In this document: positions 54,334 through 62,242 of the stretch, one piece after another | How positions within the stretch are numbered: the first letter of the stretch is position 1 | Layout of the letters: each line of letters opens with the position of its first letter | Assembly: GCF_000424285.1 (NCBI RefSeq) | Contig: NZ_AUJP01000018.1 | Coordinates: 1 to 64,000 of the forward strand | DNA: 64,000 nucleotides | Direction: 5' to 3' | Source of the DNA: Butyrivibrio sp. MB2005 | GTDB lineage: Bacteria; Bacillota; Clostridia; Lachnospirales; Lachnospiraceae | Notes under the pieces: generated by a model | Seen by the model: only the letters and a program-made list of their open reading frames with translations | Database searches by the model: none | What the model was told of the DNA's origin: nothing | Translations under genes and position numbers: made by a program

Positions 54334-56139
54334 TCAGTACTCCTTAGCTGTTTTTTCACTCTTTATGATAACACATATCGAAACCGTAAGAGGCATTAGC
54401 ATTACAACTGCATACTCATATCTAAAGTCAATGACAGGTGCCGCGACAAGAAGTGTGGCAATCATGGCCGCCTGAAGTATCATGATTACGGCTAGCTTCT
54501 TATTCCTGCCATTTTTAAGTACAGCTATCAATGCAAAAATCACAAGCCAGGTATATGCACCGGCGCACCACAGCATTCCGTAAATCGGTACAAAGCTTCC
54601 AAGCTTTATCAGTATCTCTTTTCCCTTAATTACGGCTTTTCCGCCAATAAGCGGAGTAGGAACAAGGCCGTGATCATTTGCCATTATTCCATCCACATTT
54701 CCAACATCATAGGGAAAATCAGTATACACATATCCGCCCACAAGGTCAAACCATGCCTTTATATAATCAGCAGGATATTTTGCAAAAAGCGTAAGCCACA
54801 GCCCAAGATAGGTACCTTTATTATTCTCGATAACTTCAGGATGTCCCGCTCTTACGAGCTCCTTTATATTGTCCGCAAAATCAGGTGCGTAAAGCTCATG
54901 AATATAGGTGGTATCTATAACATCCGTGATAAGCTCCATGTCCTCATCACTTAATGCTCTGTCATTAACAAGAACTCTTGCCACCTGCTGAAGAGGGAGT
55001 GACAGGGATTCTGTAAAATCAGGCTGAATCACGCCTGCGCTAGTCATGACAGGTCCTTTTATTATGATAACTGCAAGGACTGATGCCGCTACCATAACTG
55101 CAATCTTAATCAGGTTATCTCTATAAAAATACAACATAAAGGGAATGCACAGTAAAAATGCATACCATCCGTTTGACCTGAATAATGAAAGAAGCACAAG
55201 CAGTACAAACAGCATTATGAGGTCGCTCCACACTCCCCTGTCCTTCTGCGCCATATCGACTAGAAGGCAGCCCGTCAGCATCACAATCCCCGCAAATGGA
55301 ACATCCTTCCATAAAGTCACTGCAAATACCGCATTAAATGGCACAAGCGCAAAGAATATAAGAGAAAGGACAGGTGCTACGATTCCTCCAACTATTCTTT
55401 TTACACGAAGCACCACCGCTCCGCAGCAAAGAGACATAAATATCATCTGCGCTACGGTATAGAAGCTTATGGCTTTATTTATATCTCCCGTTACTGCCAA
55501 TCCAAGCTTATAGAAGAATGAAATCACAAGGGTATGAGCCACAGGATGGTGGTTGGACCAGGGTGTTACTCCAATTATCTGCTCGTACTGAACAAGAGAA
55601 TCTGCCGTCATAATTCCCGGGTACTCATATAAAAAATAAGGCAGGTAACATAAAAAGCAGATTACAGCGCTGATGCCCAAAACTTTCAAATCGCTAAAGG
55701 GCAGTTCTTTCCTACTCTTCTCTTCCTGCATCATGCCTTTTACAGCCAGGAATGAATAATCCTTGGAAAAAATATTTTTTATTAAAGAAGGCAAATCTTT
55801 AAGCCTTACAAATACCAAAAACATTCCGGCGAAAATAATCAGAATTCCAACAAGCCTGAATAATCCGCTGTCGAATCCAAGCACAGCTTTTCTTCCTATA
55901 AAAAAAGTCACTGAGCCTGATAAAATAATTGAAGCTGCTCCCCAGAGAATATCCGCCATTTTCCCTTTTTTATCATCATATTTCTCATTTTTCTTACATC
56001 TTCCAAGGATCCAGAAAAGCGCGAAATACAAAAGGGTCAGCGGATTCCTTACGGTAATACCTGTAAGAAGCTGTAGTCCCCAGGTACAAATGAAGGCTAC
56101 AAGCACATTCTTTAATTCATTAATCATTAAACCGTACAT
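54334..56139 (-). CDS. Large polytopic membrane protein (DUF6020-like, possible GT-C fold)
   Basis: About 600 residues with 12-14 hydrophobic helices. A conserved-looking outside loop contains YPGIMTADSLVQYEQI and SNHHPVAHTL, and another reads LWKDVPFAGIVML. This pattern fits the DUF6020 family, whose function is not known but which resembles lipid-linked glycosyltransferases. I placed the start at ATG 56139, since the longer open frame would run through the divergent gene; AAAGGA lies 11 bases before it. The divergent polymerase-like gene 54 bases away suggests a shared role in surface glycans. Confidence 0.7.
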   Translation of the reverse strand: MYGLMINELKNVLVAFICTWGLQLLTGITVRNPLTLLYFALFWILGRCKKNEKYDDKKGKMADILWGAASIILSGSVTFFIGRKAVLGFDSGLFRLVGILIIFAGMFLVFVRLKDLPSLIKNIFSKDYSFLAVKGMMQEEKSRKELPFSDLKVLGISAVICFLCYLPYFLYEYPGIMTADSLVQYEQIIGVTPWSNHHPVAHTLVISFFYKLGLAVTGDINKAISFYTVAQMIFMSLCCGAVVLRVKRIVGGIVAPVLSLIFFALVPFNAVFAVTLWKDVPFAGIVMLTGCLLVDMAQKDRGVWSDLIMLFVLLVLLSLFRSNGWYAFLLCIPFMLYFYRDNLIKIAVMVAASVLAVIIIKGPVMTSAGVIQPDFTESLSLPLQQVARVLVNDRALSDEDMELITDVIDTTYIHELYAPDFADNIKELVRAGHPEVIENNKGTYLGLWLTLFAKYPADYIKAWFDLVGGYVYTDFPYDVGNVDGIMANDHGLVPTPLIGGKAVIKGKEILIKLGSFVPIYGMLWCAGAYTWLVIFALIAVLKNGRNKKLAVIMILQAAMIATLLVAAPVIDFRYEYAVVMLMPLTVSICVIIKSEKTAKEY

Positions 56140-56142
56140 ATA

Positions 56143-56151
56143 TGCTATAAT
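56143..56151 (+). promoter_or_regulatory. Extended -10 promoter of the polymerase-like gene
   Basis: TGCTATAAT (56143-56151) is a perfect extended -10 element, 43 bases before ATG 56194. No good -35 box is seen, which extended -10 promoters do not need. Confidence 0.55.
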
Positions 56152-56193
56152 CCTTTTATATAATTTGGCTGTTGAAAGGAAACCTGCAACCGC

Positions 56194-57789
56194 ATGGGAG
56201 AATCTATAAACGCAAACAACAAAATAAAAGCTTTCGAGCTCTTTTATTATATTTACTTCCTGATTCTCTTTGGCGCTCGTGCTATAGGCTTCTATGACGG
56301 ACAGACTATCTACAATGTGCTTCTTTTGGCAGGTGCCGCCATGTTTGGCATCAAAATCATTTCCACAAGACACACACTGGCAGAATGCCTTATCATAATA
56401 TGCTTTCTCGGGGCAGGCTCAATTACCTACGCATGTTCCGGCGAGAAAGGTCTTCTTATATACTTTACCATGATGCTGGGCATGAAGGGTATAAATGAGA
56501 AAAAAGTAATGCGCCTTGGCCTCTATATCCTTGGCATTTCTTACTTTGTACTTTATGTTCTCTCAATGACAGGCCTTATTCAAGAGCTTAATCACATGAA
56601 TAACAGAAGCGGTTTTGGCTATATTATGAGACATTCACTGGGCTATCCCTATCCCAATACAACCCACACCACACTTCTGATACTCATAATGCTCTTTTTC
56701 TATTTATATAAAGCAGAGAGTTTTTCAAAGCTGGTAAGGGCATCTCTTATTGCAATGCTCCTTAGCTGCTTTATCTATGTATACACCGTAAGTCTTACGG
56801 GACTTATTTCTATTTCAATATATCTTGTGGCAAACCTTTATCTCCATGCGAGAAAAGAGCGTTCAAAGCTTGAAAATGCTCTTATCCTCATGCTTTTCCC
56901 TGCCACAGTAATCTTTTCAATCGCAGGACCTCTTCTTGCAACAGGAGATGCCTTCGAATTCATGAATAAGCTTCTTCACAAGCGCTACGAATATGCGCTT
57001 TATTTCCTGACCAATGAAAAGATCACACCCTTTGGTTCATATTTTGGTGAGACTCCCACAAGCTGGTATATGCTGGATAATTCCTTCTTATACCTTTTCC
57101 TGCAGCTTGGAATCGTATCCTTTATCCTGATATGCTCTATCTATCTTGTTTGGATAAAATACATTGTTAAAAACAACAAAAAGCCGGAGCTCGCCATTAT
57201 GATAACCTTCTGCTTTATTGGCATGAGTGATCCGTTCCTTTTTAACTTAAGCTACAAGAATCTCACTTTTGTTTTCATCGGTGCATGGCTCTACGATACC
57301 CTTTCGAAAAAAGCAGAGGACTTCCCGGAGCTTCTTAGAAAAGAGATTATCCTTCTCCCTCTTGGAGAAAAAGAGATCGTCGTTCCGGATATTGCCGACT
57401 TTAAGCTCCATAAGGCCTTCGTAAAAACAATAGCTCATATCAGCTGCAACTTTTTAAAGTTTGCCCTGCTTTTTGCAGTTTCATTTATCCTGGCATCAGG
57501 CATTTATTATGTGTCAACCACAGAGCCTAAAGTGCTTTACACAAACACCGAGATCGCTGATCCTTACTTTAATCACAAAAATATCGAGATGACTCAGGCT
57601 GATGTGGATGCAGCCTTAGCAAAGGGCGACATTGTAGAGGGTTATCACAGCAGTGACCCCACCATGTATATTTTCAAAAAAACAGCCCCGCATATGGAAT
57701 ATATACGGAGCGTCATTACCTGTGGCTTTTTTGCAGGTATCATCTGTGTTCTTATCTTCTCAATTGGCAGATTCATTAGAAAAAGATGA
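56194..57789 (+). CDS. O-antigen polymerase-like membrane protein (Wzy type)
   Basis: Membrane protein of 531 residues with about 12 helices. Its layout is that of Wzy-type polysaccharide polymerases: a long outside loop (about residues 245-290, RYEYALYFLTNEKITPFG and TPTSWYMLDNSFLYL) sits between late helices. It would link repeat units at the outer face of the membrane. Near the C-terminus an extra outside domain (about 445-505) lies between the last two helices, which is unusual. Wzy proteins are poorly conserved, so the call rests on topology and locus. The last 30 bases overlap the convergent FdtA-type gene. Confidence 0.7.
   Translation: MGESINANNKIKAFELFYYIYFLILFGARAIGFYDGQTIYNVLLLAGAAMFGIKIISTRHTLAECLIIICFLGAGSITYACSGEKGLLIYFTMMLGMKGINEKKVMRLGLYILGISYFVLYVLSMTGLIQELNHMNNRSGFGYIMRHSLGYPYPNTTHTTLLILIMLFFYLYKAESFSKLVRASLIAMLLSCFIYVYTVSLTGLISISIYLVANLYLHARKERSKLENALILMLFPATVIFSIAGPLLATGDAFEFMNKLLHKRYEYALYFLTNEKITPFGSYFGETPTSWYMLDNSFLYLFLQLGIVSFILICSIYLVWIKYIVKNNKKPELAIMITFCFIGMSDPFLFNLSYKNLTFVFIGAWLYDTLSKKAEDFPELLRKEIILLPLGEKEIVVPDIADFKLHKAFVKTIAHISCNFLKFALLFAVSFILASGIYYVSTTEPKVLYTNTEIADPYFNHKNIEMTQADVDAALAKGDIVEGYHSSDPTMYIFKKTAPHMEYIRSVITCGFFAGIICVLIFSIGRFIRKR
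57676..57708 (-). terminator. Candidate terminator embedded in the polymerase gene, for the FdtA-type gene
   Basis: Bases 57688-57695 and 57701-57708 form an 8-bp stem with one G-U pair and a 5-nt loop. On the minus strand seven Us (A-run 57676-57682) follow after five bases. It lies 52 bases past the stop at 57760. The gap before the U-run makes it weaker than the other embedded terminators. Confidence 0.5.
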
Positions 57790-58197
57790 TATCTCTTTTA
57801 CATATTCATCATAGTCCCTGATGTACTCAGCAGCATCATAATGCTCACTGGCAAGTACTAAAAGCACCGAATCCGGGCTAAAATCATACATCTCCTTCCA
57901 AACCATGTTGGGGAGATAAATTCCTGTGTTAGGTCTGTTCAGACAGAAAATCGTCTCATTTCCAGCACCATCCAAAACCTTAACCTTACTGGAACCTGCA
58001 ACATTAATAAGGACGAACTCTGTCCTTCTGTTTGCATGCTTTCCTCTTACAACAGTTGCATCACTTCCATAGATGTAGAATGTTCTTTTGATATCAAAAG
58101 GGATGTCCTGTGCACCCTCAACTACTATAAGCTGTCCGCGCTCATCGCCCCTGTCCTGGAACTCTATCATTTTTACGCGATCCATATGATTGATCAT
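57760..58197 (-). CDS. FdtA/QdtA-type sugar 3,4-ketoisomerase (cupin)
   Basis: Small cupin of the FdtA/WxcM C-terminal family. FdtA and QdtA convert dTDP-4-keto-6-deoxyglucose to 3-keto isomers on the way to dTDP-Fuc3NAc or dTDP-Qui3NAc. Signatures are DERGQLIVVEG, GKHANRRTEFVLINVAGSSK with the catalytic His, and LPNMVWKEMYDFSPDSVLL. At 145 residues it is full length. The aminotransferase and acetyltransferase that usually sit beside it are not in the window. Start ATG 58197 follows AGGAG. Confidence 0.85.
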   Translation of the reverse strand: MINHMDRVKMIEFQDRGDERGQLIVVEGAQDIPFDIKRTFYIYGSDATVVRGKHANRRTEFVLINVAGSSKVKVLDGAGNETIFCLNRPNTGIYLPNMVWKEMYDFSPDSVLLVLASEHYDAAEYIRDYDEYVKEISSFSNESAN

Positions 58198-58248
58198 TTT
58201 CTTAACTCCTATCCGTTTAAAATTTGACGAATCTTAATACTTTTTTAA

Positions 58249-58277
58249 TTGATTCGAATTCCCTTAAAGACTAGAAT
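58249..58277 (+). promoter_or_regulatory. Promoter of the AI-2E-family transporter gene
   Basis: TTGATT (58249-58254) and TAGAAT (58272-58277) are separated by 17 bases, a good vegetative promoter. The expected RNA start near 58284 leaves a short leader before ATG 58311. Confidence 0.55.
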
Positions 58278-58310
58278 TAGTATAACGATAAAATACTATA
58301 GATTGGGGAA

Positions 58311-59489
58311 ATGTGCAAATTTTATGCACATACAGACATTATGAAATTTAACAAAGATTGGTTTAACAGAAATTGGTTTCCTTACACAATCGCTACCTGC
58401 TCTGCGGTAGTTTTATATCTTGTGCTCTCTCACCTGAACGTATTCCTTGGAGCACTGGGAGTTCTTGGCAGATATTTTTCACCTGTAATAACAGGTCTTA
58501 TCATCGCATATATCATGCATCCCCTTGTGGACCTTTTTGAGAAAAAACTGCTAAAGGGTATCAAAAACGCTGATGCCAAGCGCATATTATCCGTAGTGCT
58601 TGCCATAGCGACAATAATACTTGTGATTGTGCTTTTGATGATAGCGCTGATACCTCAGCTCATTGACAGTATTTCAACCTTTATATCCAACCTGGACGGC
58701 TATGCCGGTTCCCTTGAATCACTGCTCAATACACTGAGTATAAAGGCAGGAAGCTTCCATCTGGATATTTCCGGTATCACATCCAAGATCAACACTTTCC
58801 TGGCACAGTTTGCACAGAAACTGCCGCAGGCCATTGAGCAGGTCATCAATGTTTCTGCCGGAATAGGAAGAAATGTTGTCAACGTGGTACTTGGCTTCAT
58901 CCTTGCTATATATTTCCTTATGGGCAAGGAAAAGCTCCAGTTTGGATGCAGAAGACTCTTAAAGCAGTTTGTTCCTGCTCCTGCCTTCAAGAGCATGGAA
59001 GCATTCCTTGATAAGTGTAACAACATCCTGCTGCAGTACATCGTCTATGATCTTCTTGATGGAATTATCGTAGGAATAATTAACTGGTTCTTTATGCTGA
59101 TAACAGGTATGTCCTACTCAGTGCTTATTTCAGTGGTTGTAGGAATTACCAACCTGGCCCCCACCTTTGGTCCCATCCTTGGTGCAGTTATCGGCGCATT
59201 TATCCTTGTACTGGTTAATCCATTCCACGCTCTGTTGTTCCTTATCTTTACGATAGTGCTTCAGACTGTGGACGGATATATCATTAAGCCCAAGCTTTTC
59301 GGAGGATCCTTAAACGTTCCTGCCATTTGGATCCTGGTAACTTTGGTTGTTGGAGGAAGAATGTTCGGCGTTGCAGGCATCATGCTGGCAATTCCGTTTG
59401 CTGCTATTTTTAACGTTGTATATACTAACTGGATTGAAAAAAGGGAAGCTGCAGCACAATCAAAGCAGTCTCCCGAAGATGAGGAATAA
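58311..59489 (+). CDS. AI-2E family transporter
   Basis: Membrane protein of the AI-2 exporter-like family (TqsA/YdiK type), about eight helices. Typical segments are FSPVITGLIIAYIMHPLVD, LGFILAIYFLMGKEKL and the C-terminal NLAPTFGPILGA and LFGGSLNVPAIWILV. Members export small molecules or exchange sodium; the substrate is unknown. The start is uncertain: ATG 58311 has GGGGA only two or three bases before it, whereas ATG 58341 fits family N-termini but has no ribosome site. Its stop is three bases before the EAL gene, so they form an operon. Confidence 0.9.
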   Translation: MCKFYAHTDIMKFNKDWFNRNWFPYTIATCSAVVLYLVLSHLNVFLGALGVLGRYFSPVITGLIIAYIMHPLVDLFEKKLLKGIKNADAKRILSVVLAIATIILVIVLLMIALIPQLIDSISTFISNLDGYAGSLESLLNTLSIKAGSFHLDISGITSKINTFLAQFAQKLPQAIEQVINVSAGIGRNVVNVVLGFILAIYFLMGKEKLQFGCRRLLKQFVPAPAFKSMEAFLDKCNNILLQYIVYDLLDGIIVGIINWFFMLITGMSYSVLISVVVGITNLAPTFGPILGAVIGAFILVLVNPFHALLFLIFTIVLQTVDGYIIKPKLFGGSLNVPAIWILVTLVVGGRMFGVAGIMLAIPFAAIFNVVYTNWIEKREAAAQSKQSPEDEE

Positions 59490-59492
59490 TCT

Positions 59493-61175
59493 ATGCGAGT
59501 AGATGAGTACACCTATAAAGATCTCGGTCAGATGATGGACACAATGAAGCGAATGTATGATACCGTCCGCCTTGTTGATCCCATTGAATGCCGCGAGATT
59601 ACTGTTGACGCATCAGGCGGCGTCCACTACGGAAAAGAATGTCATTCTGTGTGGAATGCTACTTCAAGATGCTCGAATTGCAGCAGCTACAGGGCATGCC
59701 TTAGTTCTAACAGACAGAGCAAGGAAGAGATCTATGAAAACAGGCGGCATCTCATCCAGTCCATTCCCATAAAGCTCCTTTTACCCGATGACAACAGCTT
59801 TTCATGCGTATTGGAGCTTATAAGTGTTGATACTCAGAACCTCCCTCAGCCGGGAGAAGCTATCGTTCCAATCCTTAATTCCGAGGGCATACAGCTATCT
59901 CAGGGCATGACTGATACTGACTATGTAGTAACCCATGACCCTCTGACAAGGCTTTTTAACCTGGATGGAATCTGCCGTGCCATCAGAAAGCTTCTGGTGG
60001 ACGATCCCGACGTGGATAGACTGCTAATCACAGGAGACATCAGACATTTCCGAGTTCTGAATAAGAGATACGGAAGACAGCGAGGGAACGAAGTCCTCAT
60101 TGCCATCGCAGATATGCTTAGAAAGCGCTGCGGTTCCGACACGGTATACGGAAGAATTCAGGCTGATCATTTCGTATTATGTATGCCCGAAAACAGATTT
60201 GATGAAGGAACTTTCATCGATGCCGTAGAGGAAATAGGCAAGCTTGTAGACAGCGAGAATTATCATCTCTATTTCCACCTTGGCGTTTACAGAATAGATG
60301 ATCCGGAAATACCTGTAACCACCATGATAGAAAGGGCTGACCTGGCACTTCAGTCCCTTCATGACCAGAGAGAAAATATCCTCACCTTCTACACCAATAA
60401 GCTTCTTAAGCAAAGTGAAGACGAAGAGGAATTCCTTAGCACCTTTGAAAATAACCTTTCAGACGGACAGTTCACCATCTATGTTCAGCCCCTCTTTAAC
60501 TCTGACAAGGCTGTAACCGGCGTGGAAGCCCTGACTAGATGGATAAAGCCAAACGGAACCGTAGTCCCTTCTGAAAAATATATAGGTATCCTTGAAAAAA
60601 CAGAGCACATCGCTCAGCTGGATTACAAAAACTGGGAGCTTGTTATGCGACAACTGAGCGCATGGCAAAATACCTCAAAATATAACATTATAATGGGTGT
60701 TAACGTAACGCCTAAGGTATTTTTCTACATGGATGCTCTAAAGGCCCTTAAGGAGCTTGTAAACAACTATAGGATAGATCCAAACAGACTTGTTCTTGAG
60801 TTCTCTGAAGTTGATCTTATGAACGACACTGAGAAACAGTTCGAGCTTATAGATGCATTCCGTGCAGAGGGCTTCAGAGTTGCAATTGACAACTTTGGTA
60901 TAGGAAATGTATCTCTTAATATGCTTAAGGATGTCCATGCGGAATATGTAAAATTCGACCGCACCTTCATCGCAGGAAGCGAATCGGATCCCCGCAGCAA
61001 GATGATCCTGGAATCATCTCTTAAGCTCTGCAAGAGCCTTGGAATGAATGTAGTTGCGGAAGGAATTGAGACTGAGCAGCAATTTGAATACCTTAAGTCC
61101 CTTGGCTGTGACAGATTCCAGGGGTACTATCTTGCAAGGCCCATGCCCATATCAGAATTTGAATCAAATTTCTAA
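59493..61175 (+). CDS. GGDEF-EAL protein with degenerate GGDEF motif and Cys-rich N-terminus
   Basis: Cyclic-di-GMP-type signalling protein, 560 residues. The N-terminal 140 residues hold a cysteine group (Cys33, Cys50, Cys60, Cys63, Cys69) that may bind a metal or sense redox. The GGDEF domain (about 145-305) has QADHF (223-227) in place of GGDEF and should not make c-di-GMP. The EAL domain (about 315-560) keeps Glu345 (EALTRW), Asn404, Glu436, Lys487, Glu523 and Gln543, but the DDFG motif reads DNFG (Asn467), losing a metal-binding Asp. Phosphodiesterase activity is therefore uncertain. It is coupled to the AI-2E-family gene. Confidence 0.9.
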   Translation: MRVDEYTYKDLGQMMDTMKRMYDTVRLVDPIECREITVDASGGVHYGKECHSVWNATSRCSNCSSYRACLSSNRQSKEEIYENRRHLIQSIPIKLLLPDDNSFSCVLELISVDTQNLPQPGEAIVPILNSEGIQLSQGMTDTDYVVTHDPLTRLFNLDGICRAIRKLLVDDPDVDRLLITGDIRHFRVLNKRYGRQRGNEVLIAIADMLRKRCGSDTVYGRIQADHFVLCMPENRFDEGTFIDAVEEIGKLVDSENYHLYFHLGVYRIDDPEIPVTTMIERADLALQSLHDQRENILTFYTNKLLKQSEDEEEFLSTFENNLSDGQFTIYVQPLFNSDKAVTGVEALTRWIKPNGTVVPSEKYIGILEKTEHIAQLDYKNWELVMRQLSAWQNTSKYNIIMGVNVTPKVFFYMDALKALKELVNNYRIDPNRLVLEFSEVDLMNDTEKQFELIDAFRAEGFRVAIDNFGIGNVSLNMLKDVHAEYVKFDRTFIAGSESDPRSKMILESSLKLCKSLGMNVVAEGIETEQQFEYLKSLGCDRFQGYYLARPMPISEFESNF

Positions 61176-61232
61176 ATGCTGCCGGTTTCTATACTAAAAA
61201 GATAACCCCGGTGGATTGCCCATAAACAATTT

Positions 61233-61258
61233 AAACCCTGTCCTTGCAGACAGGGTTT
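61233..61258. terminator. Bidirectional terminator between EAL and CAAX-like genes
   Basis: AAACCCTGTC (61233-61242) and GACAGGGTTT (61249-61258) form a perfect 10-bp stem with a 6-nt loop. U-rich bases belong to the stem ends on both strands. It ends the EAL transcript and the convergent gene at 61278. Confidence 0.8.
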
Positions 61259-61277
61259 TACATTTCTATAACCATCA

Positions 61278-61934
61278 TCATCTAAGCGAAATTCTCGCTA
61301 CGTCATAAACAATATTTGGAATGTGCTGATACATCATAAACAGAATATTCGCTGCCATGGATACATATACATTCCTCGTTACGAAATAACAAAGAGCAAG
61401 GGGCAACGCCAGCATCACTGCTTCAGCAACTCCAAGAGGAAGATATGCACTTCCAAAGCCGCAGAGCAAAAGTCCGATCACAAAGCTAATCATTGTGGAG
61501 CCAATGGTATCGAACCTCATGACTGCCTTCCTGTAGTATATCTCACTGGCAATGGGACCAAGGAACATAATAGTGATGGCATAGAGGAGCTCGCCTAAAT
61601 AGCTGTTCTCCCATGTAATACTGAAGGTTCCATCCAGCATAATTATATTTCTCTGGATAACATTGGTCTTAACCCAGTATAAAGCCAGCATTGCAGCAAA
61701 GGTTATGGCAACAGGAATCCAAAACTTTTTGATATTTTTGAAATTAGCGGAAAATTCTTTTATTGAAAAGCTCTCGTGATAATAAACAAGAAGAACGAGA
61801 TAAAATACAAAGAACAAATAAAGCGTCTTTATCGGGCGCATAATGCACATCACTATAAATAATAGCTCCCACAAAACCGGGAACGCAAAATCCTTCATAA
61901 GAGACTTCACAACGCACCTCGCGTTCTTTGCCAT
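61278..61934 (-). CDS. CPBP (CAAX protease-like) membrane protein, degenerate motif
   Basis: Membrane protein of 218 residues with six or seven helices. The arrangement fits the CPBP intramembrane protease family. The first motif reads SEIYYR where the family has EExxxR, so one of the two catalytic glutamates is replaced by Ser; the second His motif is not clear. It may be an inactive family member. It starts just after the tRNA-Gln terminator on the same strand. No neighbour suggests a substrate. Confidence 0.6.
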   Translation of the reverse strand: MAKNARCVVKSLMKDFAFPVLWELLFIVMCIMRPIKTLYLFFVFYLVLLVYYHESFSIKEFSANFKNIKKFWIPVAITFAAMLALYWVKTNVIQRNIIMLDGTFSITWENSYLGELLYAITIMFLGPIASEIYYRKAVMRFDTIGSTMISFVIGLLLCGFGSAYLPLGVAEAVMLALPLALCYFVTRNVYVSMAANILFMMYQHIPNIVYDVARISLR

Positions 61935-61945
61935 TTTAGTAAAAA

Positions 61946-61970
61946 AACCTCAGAATCAAATTCTGAGGTT
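61946..61970 (-). terminator. Terminator of the tRNA-Gln gene
   Basis: AACCTCAGAAT (61946-61956) and ATTCTGAGGTT (61960-61970) form a perfect 11-bp stem with a 3-nt loop. On the minus strand a run of Us (A-run from 61941) follows. It lies five bases after the tRNA end. Confidence 0.9.
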
Positions 61971-61974
61971 TGAA

Positions 61975-62047
61975 CTGGGCTAGTAGGATTCGAACCTACG
62001 AAATGACGGAGTCAGAGTCCGTTGCCTTACCGCTTGGCGATAGCCCA
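61975..62047 (-). tRNA. trnQ: tRNA-Gln, anticodon CUG
   Basis: Read on the minus strand, 73 bases fold as a tRNA: acceptor stem TGGGCTA/TAGCCCA, T-arm with GGTTCGAATCC, and an anticodon stem ACGGA/TCCGT with loop CTCTGAC, giving anticodon CTG. The CCA end is not encoded. A good promoter lies 14 bases upstream and an intrinsic terminator follows. It reads CAG codons. The glutamine synthetase gene lies upstream on the same strand. Confidence 0.95.
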
Positions 62048-62060
62048 CCGACAAGAATTG

Positions 62061-62089
62061 ATTATACGTAAGTTATAAAAAAAATGCAA
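62061..62089 (-). promoter_or_regulatory. Promoter of tRNA-Gln
   Basis: On the minus strand TTGCAT (62084-62089) and TATAAT (62061-62066) are 17 bases apart. The predicted RNA start is about seven bases before the mature 5' end, as expected for a tRNA gene. Confidence 0.75.
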
Positions 62090-62128
62090 GCACTTTTTTC
62101 ATAAATTTATAAAAATTTTTTAGTTTCC

Positions 62129-62155
62129 GCGAAGCGCCTTAAATCAGCACTTCGC
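62129..62155 (-). terminator. Candidate terminator of glnA
   Basis: Bases 62129-62137 and 62147-62155 form a 9-bp stem with one G-U pair. On the minus strand an A-rich then U-rich stretch follows (AAAAAAUUUUUAU). It lies 88 bases past the stop at 62243. A second, smaller dyad GTTCCG/CGGAAC lies at 62175-62203. Confidence 0.5.
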
Positions 62156-62242
62156 AGGTTAATTTAACAGGGAAGTTCCGCTCTCGCTGTCGCTCGCCGG
62201 AACACGTTCGCACTAGGCTCAACAATACTTCGCCAAGTGCTC

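Noticed and set aside
54334..56373. The full 679-residue open frame of the DUF6020-like gene
   Set aside because: Its first 78 codons run antisense through the promoter and start of the divergent polymerase-like gene and lack membrane or family features; ATG 56139 is preferred.
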